Shown here one piece after another: positions 17,148-25,644 of a stretch of 44,544 nucleotides of DNA (position 1 is the stretch's first letter; each line of letters starts with the position of its first letter). A model generated the notes under the pieces. It saw nothing but the letters and a program-made list of their open reading frames with translations, had not been told where the DNA came from and ran no database searches. The translations under genes and the position numbers were made by a program. The DNA is from Pedosphaera sp. (GTDB lineage Bacteria; Verrucomicrobiota; Verrucomicrobiia; Limisphaerales; Pedosphaeraceae), in contig JAQGPA010000099.1 of the NCBI GenBank assembly GCA_028293325.1, forward strand, positions 1 to 44,544. The letters run 5' to 3'.

Positions 17148-18191
17148 GTGACTTACAAATCCTGGATGCCCACGGCTGACTTGCTGATGTCACGTGGCGA
17201 GACTCAAAAAACGCTCCACGAACGCGCGGCCAACGCCGCTGTCTCCCAGTTTGGGCGCCAGGTTTTTATCCGGGCTGTTGTGGAGATTTCCAATTTCTGC
17301 CGCGAAAACTGCTCCTACTGCGGCATGCGCCGGGATAATCGGAACCTTTCCCGCTTTCGCGCCCGTCATGATCAGCTTGCCGAATTATTAATTCACCACC
17401 GTCCGGCCAGTGTGACGGACATCAACATTCAGACCGGTGAAGACCCGGTCGCCGTGCGCGAAGTGGTGATCCCGTTGATCAAGACTTTGCAGCGTGAGAC
17501 CAACTTGGGAGTAAGCGTTTGCCTGGGCTCCCTTGATAAAACTTTGTATGCGGAATTAAAGGCGGCCGGTGCCAGCATTTATATCATTAAATTTGAAATC
17601 GCGGATCCCGCCGAATATGCCTCGTTGGACGCCCCGGGAACGCAACCGGAACGACTCGAAAATATCCGCCATCTCGCCGCTACCGGTTGGCATGTCAGTT
17701 CCGGTTTTATCGTGGGCTTGCCCGGCCAGAGCGAGCAACAACTGCTGGCCAATTTTGCGTTGGCCCGCGAATTGCCGTTGGAAGGTTGCAGTGTCAGTCC
17801 TTTCATCCCCGGCGATGAAACACCTCTCGCCAACTCGCCCGGGGCCGGCATCGATCTCACCCTGAACTGTATGGCCGCCTTGCGTCTGATGCGACCAGAC
17901 TGGGTAATTCCCGCCGTTAGCGCTCTCAACCTTGCCGAACCCGGGGCCGGTTATCGGCGCGGCCTGCGCACCGGCGCCAACCTCGTCACCATTAATCTTA
18001 CCCCGGCGGAAGTCCGCGATGATTATCTGCTCTATAAACGCGATCGCTTTATCATGACGGAGGAAAGAATTCTGGCGGCCGTTGACGCCGAAGGACTGAC
18101 CCCCTCCTCCCAAAGCCTCGCTGAATTTTACCGGACTCGCAAAATAAACGGGGCAGCCATCTCAAAAGCCGCCGTTACCGCCCCGGCCTGA
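17148..18191 (+). CDS. HydE/BioB-like radical SAM protein, orphan
   Basis: A 347-residue radical SAM protein with CRENCSYC (Cys51, 55, 58) followed by GMRRDN. INIQTGEDP lies at about 93-101, and a late TGANLVTINLTP segment is followed by YLLYKRDR. These features track HydE, the [FeFe]-hydrogenase maturase and BioB relative, closely, including the glycine-rich C-terminal barrel strand. The extra C-terminal cysteine triad seen in some HydE proteins is absent. No HydF, HydG or hydrogenase genes are in the window, so classical maturation is doubtful. The start is GTG 17148; ATG 17166 is an alternative. It stands alone on the plus strand after a terminator, 12 bp from the convergent flavoprotein gene. 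Involvement in the neighbouring lipid cluster is possible inference. Confidence 0.85.
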   Translation: MTYKSWMPTADLLMSRGETQKTLHERAANAAVSQFGRQVFIRAVVEISNFCRENCSYCGMRRDNRNLSRFRARHDQLAELLIHHRPASVTDINIQTGEDPVAVREVVIPLIKTLQRETNLGVSVCLGSLDKTLYAELKAAGASIYIIKFEIADPAEYASLDAPGTQPERLENIRHLAATGWHVSSGFIVGLPGQSEQQLLANFALARELPLEGCSVSPFIPGDETPLANSPGAGIDLTLNCMAALRLMRPDWVIPAVSALNLAEPGAGYRRGLRTGANLVTINLTPAEVRDDYLLYKRDRFIMTEERILAAVDAEGLTPSSQSLAEFYRTRKINGAAISKAAVTAPA

Positions 18192-18203
18192 TCTGTCCAA
18201 CGC

Positions 18204-19778
18204 TCAGGGCGCTGGCTTCATTGCCACCTTGGCCAAAACCGTATTTTGTGACGCCACCGCCCCGGCCGGCTTCCGAAACCAACTGCGCCAGCCTTCTCTC
18301 AATTCTATCCAGAACCATTCCGCAATCGCCTTGGCGATGGGCCACGCGCTGCTGGGCGCAAAATTATAACCCTTAAACATAAACCGCTGGCCATCGTTGG
18401 TCTGCCCCGCACAATTCCGCTCCCGCCGCGCCTGCGCAATTCTCGCGAACCGTCGATTGTAAGTGCGCATGAAATAAAAGAATGGCACCGATGGCTTCGT
18501 ACTGTAATACGGTTCGGTCAACCCCACCGCACCACGTTTAAACGGCTGGTTGGCCAGCCCCATATAATAAAATCCCAGATCCATCAGGAACGAGAGTTTC
18601 ACCAGATCATACTCGCCAAAGTACTCGTACTTGTCCTGGTAAATCGCTTGGAACCAGCGCTCATAGCTGCGCGCGAAGTCGCGATTATGCCGTTCAATGC
18701 GTTGCGTCATCGGTTCGCCCCGTTGTTGCGCGAGAATTAATTCCGCCGTGCAGGTGGCCGAGAACGATATCCAATCCATCCCCGGGCTGTAATACGGGTC
18801 CAGAAATCCCGCCGCATCCCCCACCAGTGAAAATCCGTCCCCCGCAAACGTGGTGCTGTAATACGGCAAATTCTTCCGCCAATGAATGTCCCCGTCCGTC
18901 CATTGCGCGTCCGCCATCAACTCCCGGCCCACCGGATGTTGCATCAGGAAATCCTTTAACCGTTGCGCCAGCGTTCCGCCCTCGGGCCACGTCACCGTGC
19001 GCTGGTCGAAGACCACCCCCACGCTGACATCGCCCCCTTTCAACGCAATGATCCATGCCCACCAACCATGCCCCATCAAATGATTTGTCGCCGTGCCCCG
19101 CATGCCGTAGCAATGCTTGGCCCACGCGGGGAATTTCGTGGCCAATTCAAGGCCGTCGAAATCTTTCACGCCCTTCCAGCGCGACCACACGGCCGTCGTG
19201 GGATGAGCGGTGTTGGCGCGCCACCAACCCTCCTGACGCGCAAGCACTGCCGCCACGCCGGATGCATCCACCACCCAGCGCGCTTCCAAATTCATGACCC
19301 GTTCCTGGTGGCGAACGGTAATCTTCTGATTCCCTCCCGCCACCAATTCCACCTTTTGCACCGTGGCGGTCCGCCACACCTCCGCTCCCAAAGCGCAGGC
19401 ACGACGCAGCACTTCCTCGTCCATCGCCGCGCGATCCACCAAAAACGACGGCAGCCGCGCCATGTAACGCGGACCGACTTCACTGCAATCCGCCAGACTT
19501 TTCGTCCGCTCATTCGCAAACCAAAAGCGCAACCCCTGCTTGTTAAGCTGGGTCTCGTTCAGGTATTGGGCCAACCCCAGCGAATGGGTGAGAAAATAGG
19601 TGCTGATCTCAATCGTCGCTTCGCCCACCCGCCGGGTGAACGCCGCCGATTTCTCGATGATCAGAATCCGCAATTGCGGACGTTGGCGCAGCAACAGCAC
19701 TGCTGTTGCCGCGCCCGACAATGCTCCGCCCACGATTACTACATCATACTTACCCTCGGTTCCCTTTGTAGCATCCAT
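18204..19778 (-). CDS. FAD-dependent oxidoreductase, tryptophan-halogenase-like family
   Basis: The 524-residue protein has the N-terminal FAD motif VIVGGALSGAATA (GxGxxG variant), a VGEATIE segment at the halogenase GESxxP position, and GDAAGFLDPYYSPG, the second FAD contact of flavin halogenases and geranylgeranyl-reductase-like enzymes. The halogenase WxWxIP motif is only partly kept (WWAWIIA, no Pro), so real halogenation is uncertain. The last about 100 residues are aromatic- and Arg-rich and could meet the membrane surface. It sits 14 bp downstream of a secreted-protein gene on the same strand and converges with the HydE-like gene. It probably oxidises, reduces or dehydrogenates a lipid-like substrate, which is inference. 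Confidence 0.82.
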   Translation of the reverse strand: MDATKGTEGKYDVVIVGGALSGAATAVLLLRQRPQLRILIIEKSAAFTRRVGEATIEISTYFLTHSLGLAQYLNETQLNKQGLRFWFANERTKSLADCSEVGPRYMARLPSFLVDRAAMDEEVLRRACALGAEVWRTATVQKVELVAGGNQKITVRHQERVMNLEARWVVDASGVAAVLARQEGWWRANTAHPTTAVWSRWKGVKDFDGLELATKFPAWAKHCYGMRGTATNHLMGHGWWAWIIALKGGDVSVGVVFDQRTVTWPEGGTLAQRLKDFLMQHPVGRELMADAQWTDGDIHWRKNLPYYSTTFAGDGFSLVGDAAGFLDPYYSPGMDWISFSATCTAELILAQQRGEPMTQRIERHNRDFARSYERWFQAIYQDKYEYFGEYDLVKLSFLMDLGFYYMGLANQPFKRGAVGLTEPYYSTKPSVPFFYFMRTYNRRFARIAQARRERNCAGQTNDGQRFMFKGYNFAPSSAWPIAKAIAEWFWIELREGWRSWFRKPAGAVASQNTVLAKVAMKPAP

Positions 19779-19792
19779 GGGTTAATGATCCA

Positions 19793-20383
19793 TCAATCCA
19801 CCTTGTTAATATGCAAGTCCCGGCGCAACACCTTGCCGTCATCCGCCGAGATATACATGTCGCCGATATCGGCGTCCTTTTCCGGATTCCGCAGTTTCAG
19901 TGCCCACAAACGCACCTTCCACCTCGGACCGTCATCGCTCCGCTCCAGCCACATCTGCGAAGCCACTACCTTCAGATTCGTCAGTAACGGATCCGCCATC
20001 GCCGATTCCAGCGCCTTGTCCGAGTCCACGTTCATTTTCTTGCGGTCAAGCTTCTTGTCATCTCCGGAAATCGGCTCCAACAGCCGCGTGGGCCGCTTGA
20101 CTTCCAATTTCTTGCCAGCCCCGAACTTCACCTCGGTGGCTTTGAAGGTCGCATCCGGATCATAGAAAACCACATACCAGATGTTGGGCACCAGGCTGCC
20201 CACGGATTTCTCTGACCGGAGTTGCACCACTTTGTCCTTGGCATCTTCTCCCACATGCCTGTTGCCCTCCTTAATGAGTTGAAACGCCGTCAATTCGGCG
20301 GCGTGCGCGAACTGGCTGAGTCCCAGCACCAGGGCTGCGACCGCCAGCATCTTGATTTGTAATATGGTCTTGCTTGTAGTCAT
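19793..20383 (-). CDS. Secreted protein of unknown function
   Basis: From the ATG at 20383 the protein is 196 residues with a standard signal peptide (hydrophobic 12-28, AHA|AEL cleavage). A longer in-frame start at 20464 would put 27 residues ahead of the signal and is rejected. The mature part is rich in Lys and Asp and ends in the strand pattern GDMYISADDGKVLRRD, which recalls PepSY-like domains, but the similarity is too weak for assignment. It shares an operon with the halogenase-like flavoprotein (14-bp gap) and is divergent from the block B ketosynthase. I do not recognise the family. Confidence 0.75.
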   Translation of the reverse strand: MTTSKTILQIKMLAVAALVLGLSQFAHAAELTAFQLIKEGNRHVGEDAKDKVVQLRSEKSVGSLVPNIWYVVFYDPDATFKATEVKFGAGKKLEVKRPTRLLEPISGDDKKLDRKKMNVDSDKALESAMADPLLTNLKVVASQMWLERSDDGPRWKVRLWALKLRNPEKDADIGDMYISADDGKVLRRDLHINKVD

Positions 20384-20499
20384 GAAACCAATATTAGCAA
20401 TAAAACTCCGCCAGCACAACCCGGAAAAACATCGCAACGTTTGACTTCCGCTAACGATGTTCATTAATATTCTATCCGCAAGTCACAACTGAAAATATA
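20384..20499. promoter_or_regulatory. 116-bp divergent intergenic region of block B
   Basis: This AT-richer gap separates the minus-strand secreted-protein/flavoprotein pair from the plus-strand ketosynthase operon and must hold both promoters. TTAATATTCTATC-like AT runs are visible near 20463-20476. I found no convincing -35/-10 pair or inverted repeat. Confidence 0.4.
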
Positions 20500-21741
20500 G
20501 TGCTGTTTCCATCATCTCAGCGTCCCGGTTCGCCGTGCCGCGTCGTAATCACCGGCGCTGGCATCGTGACGTCGTTGGGTCTCGGCTGGGCAGCCAATGC
20601 CCAGGGCTTTCGCTCGGGTCGCGTCGCCCTGAAGCCAGTCACTCTCTTTGACGTTTCGCGCCAGCGCGTGAAAACCGCCGGCGAAGTTGCCCTCCCCGCC
20701 GGTCTGCCCCTCAAACGCCTCAGCCGAAAGCAGGCCAACCGTCTGGATCGCGCCACCATGTTGTTGTTGCTCGCCGCTGAGGAAGCCTGGCGGCAATCCG
20801 GCTGGTCACCATCTCACAATCTTCCCCTTGTCCTCGGCACCACCAGCGGCGGCATGGGCCTGGGTGAGGCCTATTATCGCCAGACTCTGCGCACGCCCCA
20901 TGGCCATCGCCAACAGTCCACTCGCGTTTTGCATTATCAAGCCCAAAGCCAGGCTCTCACGCTCGCCGATGCCTTCGACTTCAGCGGCCCCATCACCATC
21001 ATCGCCAACGCCTGCGCTTCCGGCGCGAATGCCATCGGCCATGCCTGGGAACTGCTCCGTAGCGGCGCCAGCGAACGCGTTTTGGCGGGTGGCTTCGACG
21101 CCCTCAGTCAAATGGTTTTTGCCGGCTTCGATTCCTTGCAGGCGCTTTCCACCACCCATTGCCGCCCCTTCGACGCCCACCGCGACGGACTCGCGCTCGG
21201 CGAAGGTGCCGCCGTCCTGACGCTGGAAACACTCGACCACGCCCTCCAGCGCAACGCAGAAATCCTCGGCGAAATTGTCGGCTATGGCGCCGCCTTGGAT
21301 ATTCATCACCTGACTCAACCGCATCCTCAAGGCGATGCCGCCTTGGCCTCCATGACTGCCGCCACCAAAGTCGCCGGCCTTTCCCCGGAAGCAATCCACT
21401 ACATCAATGCCCATGGCACCGGCACGCCGATGAATGACGGCGCGGAAGCGAACGCCATTCGACGCTGGGCTGGCCCGCGGGTCAGCACGCTGCCCGTCAG
21501 TTCCACCAAATCCAGCATCGGCCATCTTCTGGGTGCGGCGGGCGCGGTGGAAACAGTGATTTGTTTGATGACCTTGCGCGAGCAATGGTTGCCTCCAACC
21601 TCCACGTTGCAGGAACCGGATCCGGTCTGCCTCTTTCCCGTCGTTCGGGAGCCCACCGATGCCAGGGTGGAGCATGTCTTGACCAACTCCTTCGGCTTCG
21701 GCGGTGCCAATGCCTCTCTCATTTTGCGGAGGTGGTCGTGA
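20500..21741 (+). CDS. Beta-ketoacyl-ACP synthase, FabF type, complete catalytic triad
   Basis: A 413-residue condensing enzyme with Cys172 (NACASGANAIG), His305 (NAHGTGTPMND) and His342 (KSSIGHLLGAAGA), plus the C-terminal NSFGFGGANASL block. All are canonical for KAS II/FabF. The start codon is GTG with no strong ribosome site. It extends ACP-bound chains by two carbons from malonyl-ACP. Its stop overlaps the GTG of the next gene, a KS-like protein without catalytic residues, giving a KS-CLF layout as in type II polyketide and aryl-polyene systems. It is the second complete KS in the window after the one at 3172; the two differ clearly in sequence, so they are probably specialised for different chain lengths or steps (inference). 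Confidence 0.92.
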   Translation: MLFPSSQRPGSPCRVVITGAGIVTSLGLGWAANAQGFRSGRVALKPVTLFDVSRQRVKTAGEVALPAGLPLKRLSRKQANRLDRATMLLLLAAEEAWRQSGWSPSHNLPLVLGTTSGGMGLGEAYYRQTLRTPHGHRQQSTRVLHYQAQSQALTLADAFDFSGPITIIANACASGANAIGHAWELLRSGASERVLAGGFDALSQMVFAGFDSLQALSTTHCRPFDAHRDGLALGEGAAVLTLETLDHALQRNAEILGEIVGYGAALDIHHLTQPHPQGDAALASMTAATKVAGLSPEAIHYINAHGTGTPMNDGAEANAIRRWAGPRVSTLPVSSTKSSIGHLLGAAGAVETVICLMTLREQWLPPTSTLQEPDPVCLFPVVREPTDARVEHVLTNSFGFGGANASLILRRWS

Positions 21742-22766
21742 GCCGTATCTTTGTTCATGGCTACGGTGCAGCCTCCCCCGCCGGTTGGGGCATCGCCCCG
21801 CTGCAGGAGGCCCTCGCGGCCCAAACGCTGCTTCCACCCAAAGCCCTGCCCCGTCCCGGTTGGGATAAGCCGTTGCAAATCCGTCAAGTCCCGCCGCCAC
21901 AATCGCGCCCCGCATTCCTGGCGCATGGCCGGCTGCGACGCACCAGCCCCATCACTCAATACGTGGTCTCAGCCGCGCTGGAAGCCCTGGGTGGCGATGA
22001 GCCTTTGGTGGCCAACGGCAGCTTGCGCCTAGGCATTGTGCTCTGTGTCATGTCCGGCTGTGTTAACTATTCACGCCGCTTTTACGACGAAGCCTTGCGT
22101 GATCCCGCCACCGCCAGCCCGCTGGTTTTTCCTGAAACAGTTTTCAATGCCCCGGCCAGCCATATCGCCGCCTTGCTCGGCACTCCCGCCATGAATTACA
22201 CGCTCGTGGGCGACCCCGGCACCTACCTCCAGGGACTTGCCCTCGCTGCACAATGGCTGCTCGCCGACCATGTGGATGGTTGTCTGGTGGTAGGCGGCGA
22301 GGAATGTGATTGGCTCACGGCGGATGCTTTTCGGCTGTTCAGCCGTTCCATTGTCCTCGGCGACGGCGCCGGCGCGCTCTATTTGAAGCGACAATCCGAA
22401 GGCTCGTCCCTGGCCGAACTAAGCGCCATCTCCAACTCGCATGTCTATACCAAGCGCCAAACCCGCACACAGGCAGCCCGCCAGATGCGCACCGAACTTC
22501 CTACCAGCAGCGAAAACACCCTGCTCACCGACGGCCTGCTAAACGTGAAACGATTTGACGCCCCCGAAACAGACGCCTGGCAGCATTGGACCGGTCCCCG
22601 CCTCTCGCCCAAGATCATTCTCGGCGAAGGCCTGATGGCCGCCGCCGCCTGGCAATGCGTCGCCGCCGTGGACGCGCTGCGTCACGGAAGTTATCAGACG
22701 GCAAATGTGAGTGTGGTCGGTTGCAACCAACAAGCCATCGGCGCGCAGTTTGTGAAGGGTAACTAA
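21738..22766 (+). CDS. Catalytically dead ketosynthase-like partner (chain-length-factor type)
   Basis: The real start is taken as the GTG at 21738, overlapping the upstream stop (GTGA) and preceded by GGAGG at 21728-21732; this gives 342 residues. The fold pattern is ketosynthase: GYGAASPAGWG at the N-terminus, a GLALAAQWLLADHVDGCLVVGGEE central block, and GDGAGALYL. Where active enzymes have TACASG it reads TLVGDPGTYLQ (155-165), HGTGT is missing, and the last His motif reads LGEGLMAAAA. All three catalytic positions are therefore lost. It most likely forms a heterodimer with the upstream KS and shapes the chain pocket. The assignment rests on fold motifs and position. Confidence 0.75.
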   Translation: MSRIFVHGYGAASPAGWGIAPLQEALAAQTLLPPKALPRPGWDKPLQIRQVPPPQSRPAFLAHGRLRRTSPITQYVVSAALEALGGDEPLVANGSLRLGIVLCVMSGCVNYSRRFYDEALRDPATASPLVFPETVFNAPASHIAALLGTPAMNYTLVGDPGTYLQGLALAAQWLLADHVDGCLVVGGEECDWLTADAFRLFSRSIVLGDGAGALYLKRQSEGSSLAELSAISNSHVYTKRQTRTQAARQMRTELPTSSENTLLTDGLLNVKRFDAPETDAWQHWTGPRLSPKIILGEGLMAAAAWQCVAAVDALRHGSYQTANVSVVGCNQQAIGAQFVKGN

Positions 22767-22829
22767 CAAAATAGTTGTCATTAAAACGAACAGGCACCTG
22801 TCTGAAATTATTAATTAAGTCTGAGCACG

Positions 22830-23159
22830 ATGAATTACCATGCAGTAACACGCTGGGGTGGCTCCGAAGATTCGCCGAATGAGCATCGTATCCGGGAGAT
22901 CCTTGCAGAGCTTGATGAGAGCGACCCGGAACATCCCGACGCATGGCTTACTCACGAGAGTGGCTGGACGTTGTCTGCTCACGAAATCGGACTGGTGGTA
23001 TGGGAGAATTTGGAATCCTCGGATGAGCCACGCCATCAAGTTGGGATTTCGAGAGAAAAGGCCTTGGAACTTTGGTTGAAGCTATCCCGTGGAGAGGTGG
23101 CGGCGATTCATCAGGAGCCTTGGCGTCCTGGCCAGTCTCCTTCAAGATTAGAACGTTGA
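22830..23159 (+). CDS. Small protein of unknown function between the CLF-like and reductase genes
   Basis: A 109-residue acidic protein with many Trp (WGGSE, ESGWTLSAHEIGLVVWENLE, EPWRPG) and the phrase SREKALELWLKLSRGE. It has no signal peptide, membrane segment or carrier-protein motif. The look recalls small immunity-like proteins, but I cannot name a family. It has a 63-bp leader rather than the overlaps typical of this cluster, and its codon choice is less GC-rich than the neighbouring biosynthetic genes. It may be an insertion into the operon or have its own role. The gene is probably real because the frame is intact and codon use is coherent. Confidence 0.6.
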   Translation: MNYHAVTRWGGSEDSPNEHRIREILAELDESDPEHPDAWLTHESGWTLSAHEIGLVVWENLESSDEPRHQVGISREKALELWLKLSRGEVAAIHQEPWRPGQSPSRLER

Positions 23160-23202
23160 AGGAACCGAAGACAATAACGAGAACGATGCACGCAGCCAAT
23201 AT

Positions 23203-23934
23203 ATGACGAACAGAATTATCCTGGTCACTGGTGGCAATGGCGGTTTGGGCCAGGCGATCGCCCGATCCTTTCTCCAGGAATCGCCGGACAACTTTGTCTG
23301 GTTGGGCATTCGTGCCGGCCGCGACAAAGCCGATGCACTGATTGCTGAATTCCCCGGGCGCTGCCTTAGTATCGAACTGGACGTAACCCAACCGGCGGCC
23401 TGGCAGCAGGCAATCGCCAAAATTCTTGGGCAACACCAACGCCTCGATGTGCTCGTCAACAACGCCGGTCATCATCAAGACGGTTTGCTCGCCACACTCC
23501 CGCCGGACGCCTGGCATCAAGTCATTGCCTCCAATCTCGACTCGGTCTTCCACGGCTGCCAGGCGGTGCTGCCCACGATGATCACGCAACGCCATGGTCG
23601 CATCATCAACATGGCTTCCCTCAGCGCCCTGCTCGCCCCCGCCGGACAGGCCAATTACGCCGCCGCCAAGGCCGGCGTCGTCGCGCTCACCCAATCACTC
23701 GCCAAGGAAGTCGCCCGCATCGGCATCACCGTCAACGCCGTTTGCCCCGGTTATATCGACACCGACGCGCTTAAGGCCATGGGCGAGGAGGAACGCAAGG
23801 GCGCCCAGGGCAAAATCCCCATGCGCCGCTTCGGCCAACCCGGGGAAGTCGCCGCTGCAGTTCGATTTCTGGCTTGTCCTGAAGCCGGTTACATAACAGG
23901 CTCAGTGTTGAAGATTGATGGTGGAATTTTTTAA
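23203..23934 (+). CDS. SDR-family 3-oxoacyl-ACP reductase (FabG type)
   Basis: The 243-residue protein is a textbook FabG: TGGNGGLG (9-16) for NADP(H), NNAG at 86-89, catalytic Ser139 or Ser141, Tyr152 and Lys156 (YAAAK), and the C-terminal ITGSVLKIDGG strand. It reduces 3-oxoacyl-ACP to 3-hydroxyacyl-ACP in each extension round. It precedes the carrier-protein gene by 8 bp and belongs to block B. It differs clearly from the block A reductase at 8265, so the two subclusters each carry a reductase. Enzymatic class is sure; the dedicated substrate is inferred from neighbours. Confidence 0.92.
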   Translation: MTNRIILVTGGNGGLGQAIARSFLQESPDNFVWLGIRAGRDKADALIAEFPGRCLSIELDVTQPAAWQQAIAKILGQHQRLDVLVNNAGHHQDGLLATLPPDAWHQVIASNLDSVFHGCQAVLPTMITQRHGRIINMASLSALLAPAGQANYAAAKAGVVALTQSLAKEVARIGITVNAVCPGYIDTDALKAMGEEERKGAQGKIPMRRFGQPGEVAAAVRFLACPEAGYITGSVLKIDGGIF

Positions 23935-23942
23935 CCTGAATC

Positions 23943-24221
23943 ATGGAAGAATTAGAAGCGCTCAAACAACGGATCAAAACGATGATGGTGGAAAACCTCA
24001 TGCTCCAGGTGAGCGCCGCGGAAATCAAGGATGATCAACCCTTGTTCGGCCCCGGCAGCCTTGGTCTGGATTCGGTCGATGCCTTGCAACTCGTGGTGGC
24101 CTTGGATAAGAATTTCGGCCTCAAAATTCCCACACCCGCTGCGGCCAAGGATATTCTCCACAGCGTGAATACCATCGTGGCGGCGGTGCAGAACCTTTCC
24201 GCAGCTCCTGGCGCGGTGTGA
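23943..24221 (+). CDS. Acyl carrier protein, canonical
   Basis: A 92-residue carrier protein with the intact phosphopantetheine motif LGLDSVDALQL, in which Ser44 is the attachment residue. The fold length and the acidic and hydrophobic spacing around the motif are standard. It lies 8 bp after the reductase and 46 bp before the flavoprotein. Of the three carrier-like proteins in the window it is the only one with the normal Asp-Ser pair, so it is the likeliest carrier for chain extension by the block B KS/CLF pair. It needs a phosphopantetheinyl transferase, none of which is encoded in the window. Confidence 0.92.
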   Translation: MEELEALKQRIKTMMVENLMLQVSAAEIKDDQPLFGPGSLGLDSVDALQLVVALDKNFGLKIPTPAAAKDILHSVNTIVAAVQNLSAAPGAV

Positions 24222-24267
24222 CGCGGGCATTGCCAGTCGGCGGCAAATCATTTGGACGAACAACGAT

Positions 24268-25518
24268 ATGGCAATTTATGACGCGGTAATCATCGGCGGC
24301 GGACCGGGTGGCAGCTCAGCCGCCACGTATCTGGCGCGCGCCGGGAAGAAAGTTCTCCTCCTGGAAAAGGAACGCTTTCCCCGCTTTCATATCGGCGAAT
24401 CATTGTTGCCGTATAACCAGAAAATTTTCCGGGAGCTGGGCCTTATGCCCGCGCTCCAGGCCGCTGGCTTCACCAAGAAACTCGGCGCCCAGTTCCATCT
24501 CGGCAATGGCACCAAAGGCACCAAGTTCATCTTTCGTCGCGGCCGCTTCACGCGTGAACCCGAAGCCATCCAGGTCGAACGCGCCACTTTTGATCATATC
24601 CTGCTCAAGCATGCCCGCGCTTCGGGCGCGGAAATCCGCGAGGGCTGGACGGTCGGCAAATTCACCAATACCGGCGAGACCGTGACCATCGAGGCTCGTG
24701 ATGACGCCGGCCAAAGCCATACTATCGAAGGTTCGTTTTTGATTGATGCCAGCGGCCGCGGCAACATGACCGGGAACCAGGAAGGCTTGCGCATCATACA
24801 TCCGCGTCTCAAAAAACTCGCGGTCTTCGGCCACTTCCACGGCGTCAAAGCCGACGATGGCGATCCGGGCGGCGACACCATCATCGTGCGGCTCGTGAAT
24901 AAATGGTTTTGGCTCATCCCGCTCGCAAAGGACAAAATCAGCGTGGGGTGCGTGATGGACCAGGAGGAATTTGCCGCGCTGAAAATGTCGCCTGCCGCAA
25001 TTTTTGACCAGATGGTGCAGTCAAGCCCGCTGATGCGCGACCGGATGGAGAACGCAAAATTGACGGGCGTCATTCACACGACGAGTGATTTTTCGTATCG
25101 AAATCGCAAATTCGTCGGCAAACGGCTGCTGCGCGTGGGCGATGCCGCCGGGTTCATGGACCCGATTTTCTCCGCCGGCGTTTTTCTGGCGATGTTCTCC
25201 GGCAAGCTTGCGGCGGAGGCGGTTCAAAAATCCCTCGCCGCCAATAATGACGGCGCTGTTCGGCTCGCGAAATATGAAAAGCGCGTTCACAACGCCATGC
25301 AATTTTACTGGGAGATGGTGGAGAATTATTATACCACGCCGTTCATGGAAATCTTCCTCGAACCGCGCGAGAAGTTCAGTCTTGCCTCCGCCGTGAACGC
25401 GGTGCTGGCCGGGGAACTCGAAGGCGGCTGGTCCATGCGTTGGCGCATGCGCCTGTTCTTCTGGATTGTAAAGCTTCAGGCCCGCTGGCCACTCGTGCCC
25501 CGCATTTCCTTTGATTAG
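24268..25518 (+). CDS. FAD-dependent halogenase-superfamily oxidoreductase with WxWxIP motif
   Basis: The 416-residue protein starts with a GGGPGGS FAD motif (10-16), then HIGESLLP (41-48), matching the halogenase GESxxP position. It has WFWLIP at 213-218, a full match to the WxWxIP motif used to mark flavin-dependent halogenases, and GDAAGFMDPIFSAGV. Similar proteins occur in flexirubin, aryl-polyene and related clusters, where some halogenate and others dehydrogenate or reduce. It follows the carrier-protein gene and is the last gene of block B, so its substrate is probably carrier-bound. The motif is direct evidence of family; halogenation as against another flavin reaction cannot be decided here. 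Confidence 0.88.
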   Translation: MAIYDAVIIGGGPGGSSAATYLARAGKKVLLLEKERFPRFHIGESLLPYNQKIFRELGLMPALQAAGFTKKLGAQFHLGNGTKGTKFIFRRGRFTREPEAIQVERATFDHILLKHARASGAEIREGWTVGKFTNTGETVTIEARDDAGQSHTIEGSFLIDASGRGNMTGNQEGLRIIHPRLKKLAVFGHFHGVKADDGDPGGDTIIVRLVNKWFWLIPLAKDKISVGCVMDQEEFAALKMSPAAIFDQMVQSSPLMRDRMENAKLTGVIHTTSDFSYRNRKFVGKRLLRVGDAAGFMDPIFSAGVFLAMFSGKLAAEAVQKSLAANNDGAVRLAKYEKRVHNAMQFYWEMVENYYTTPFMEIFLEPREKFSLASAVNAVLAGELEGGWSMRWRMRLFFWIVKLQARWPLVPRISFD

Positions 25519-25644
25519 AAACCCTTGTTATCGTTGTTGTCCGGCTGAATACGGATGCCCTTCTTCGGCCCATTTGTGGCAAATTTCAAGATTCGCCTTG
25601 CCTTGCGCCGTTCCTTTTGTTTTCCTGCCTGCATCCTCAACACC

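Noticed and set aside
18963..20165. Long plus-strand open frame of 400 codons
   Set aside because: It runs antisense across two genes with clear family motifs and signal peptide; its product is Arg/Pro/His-rich without any recognisable motif.
20806..21915. Minus-strand open frame of 369 codons opposite the ketosynthase
   Set aside because: Antisense shadow of a high-GC gene with all KAS motifs on the plus strand.
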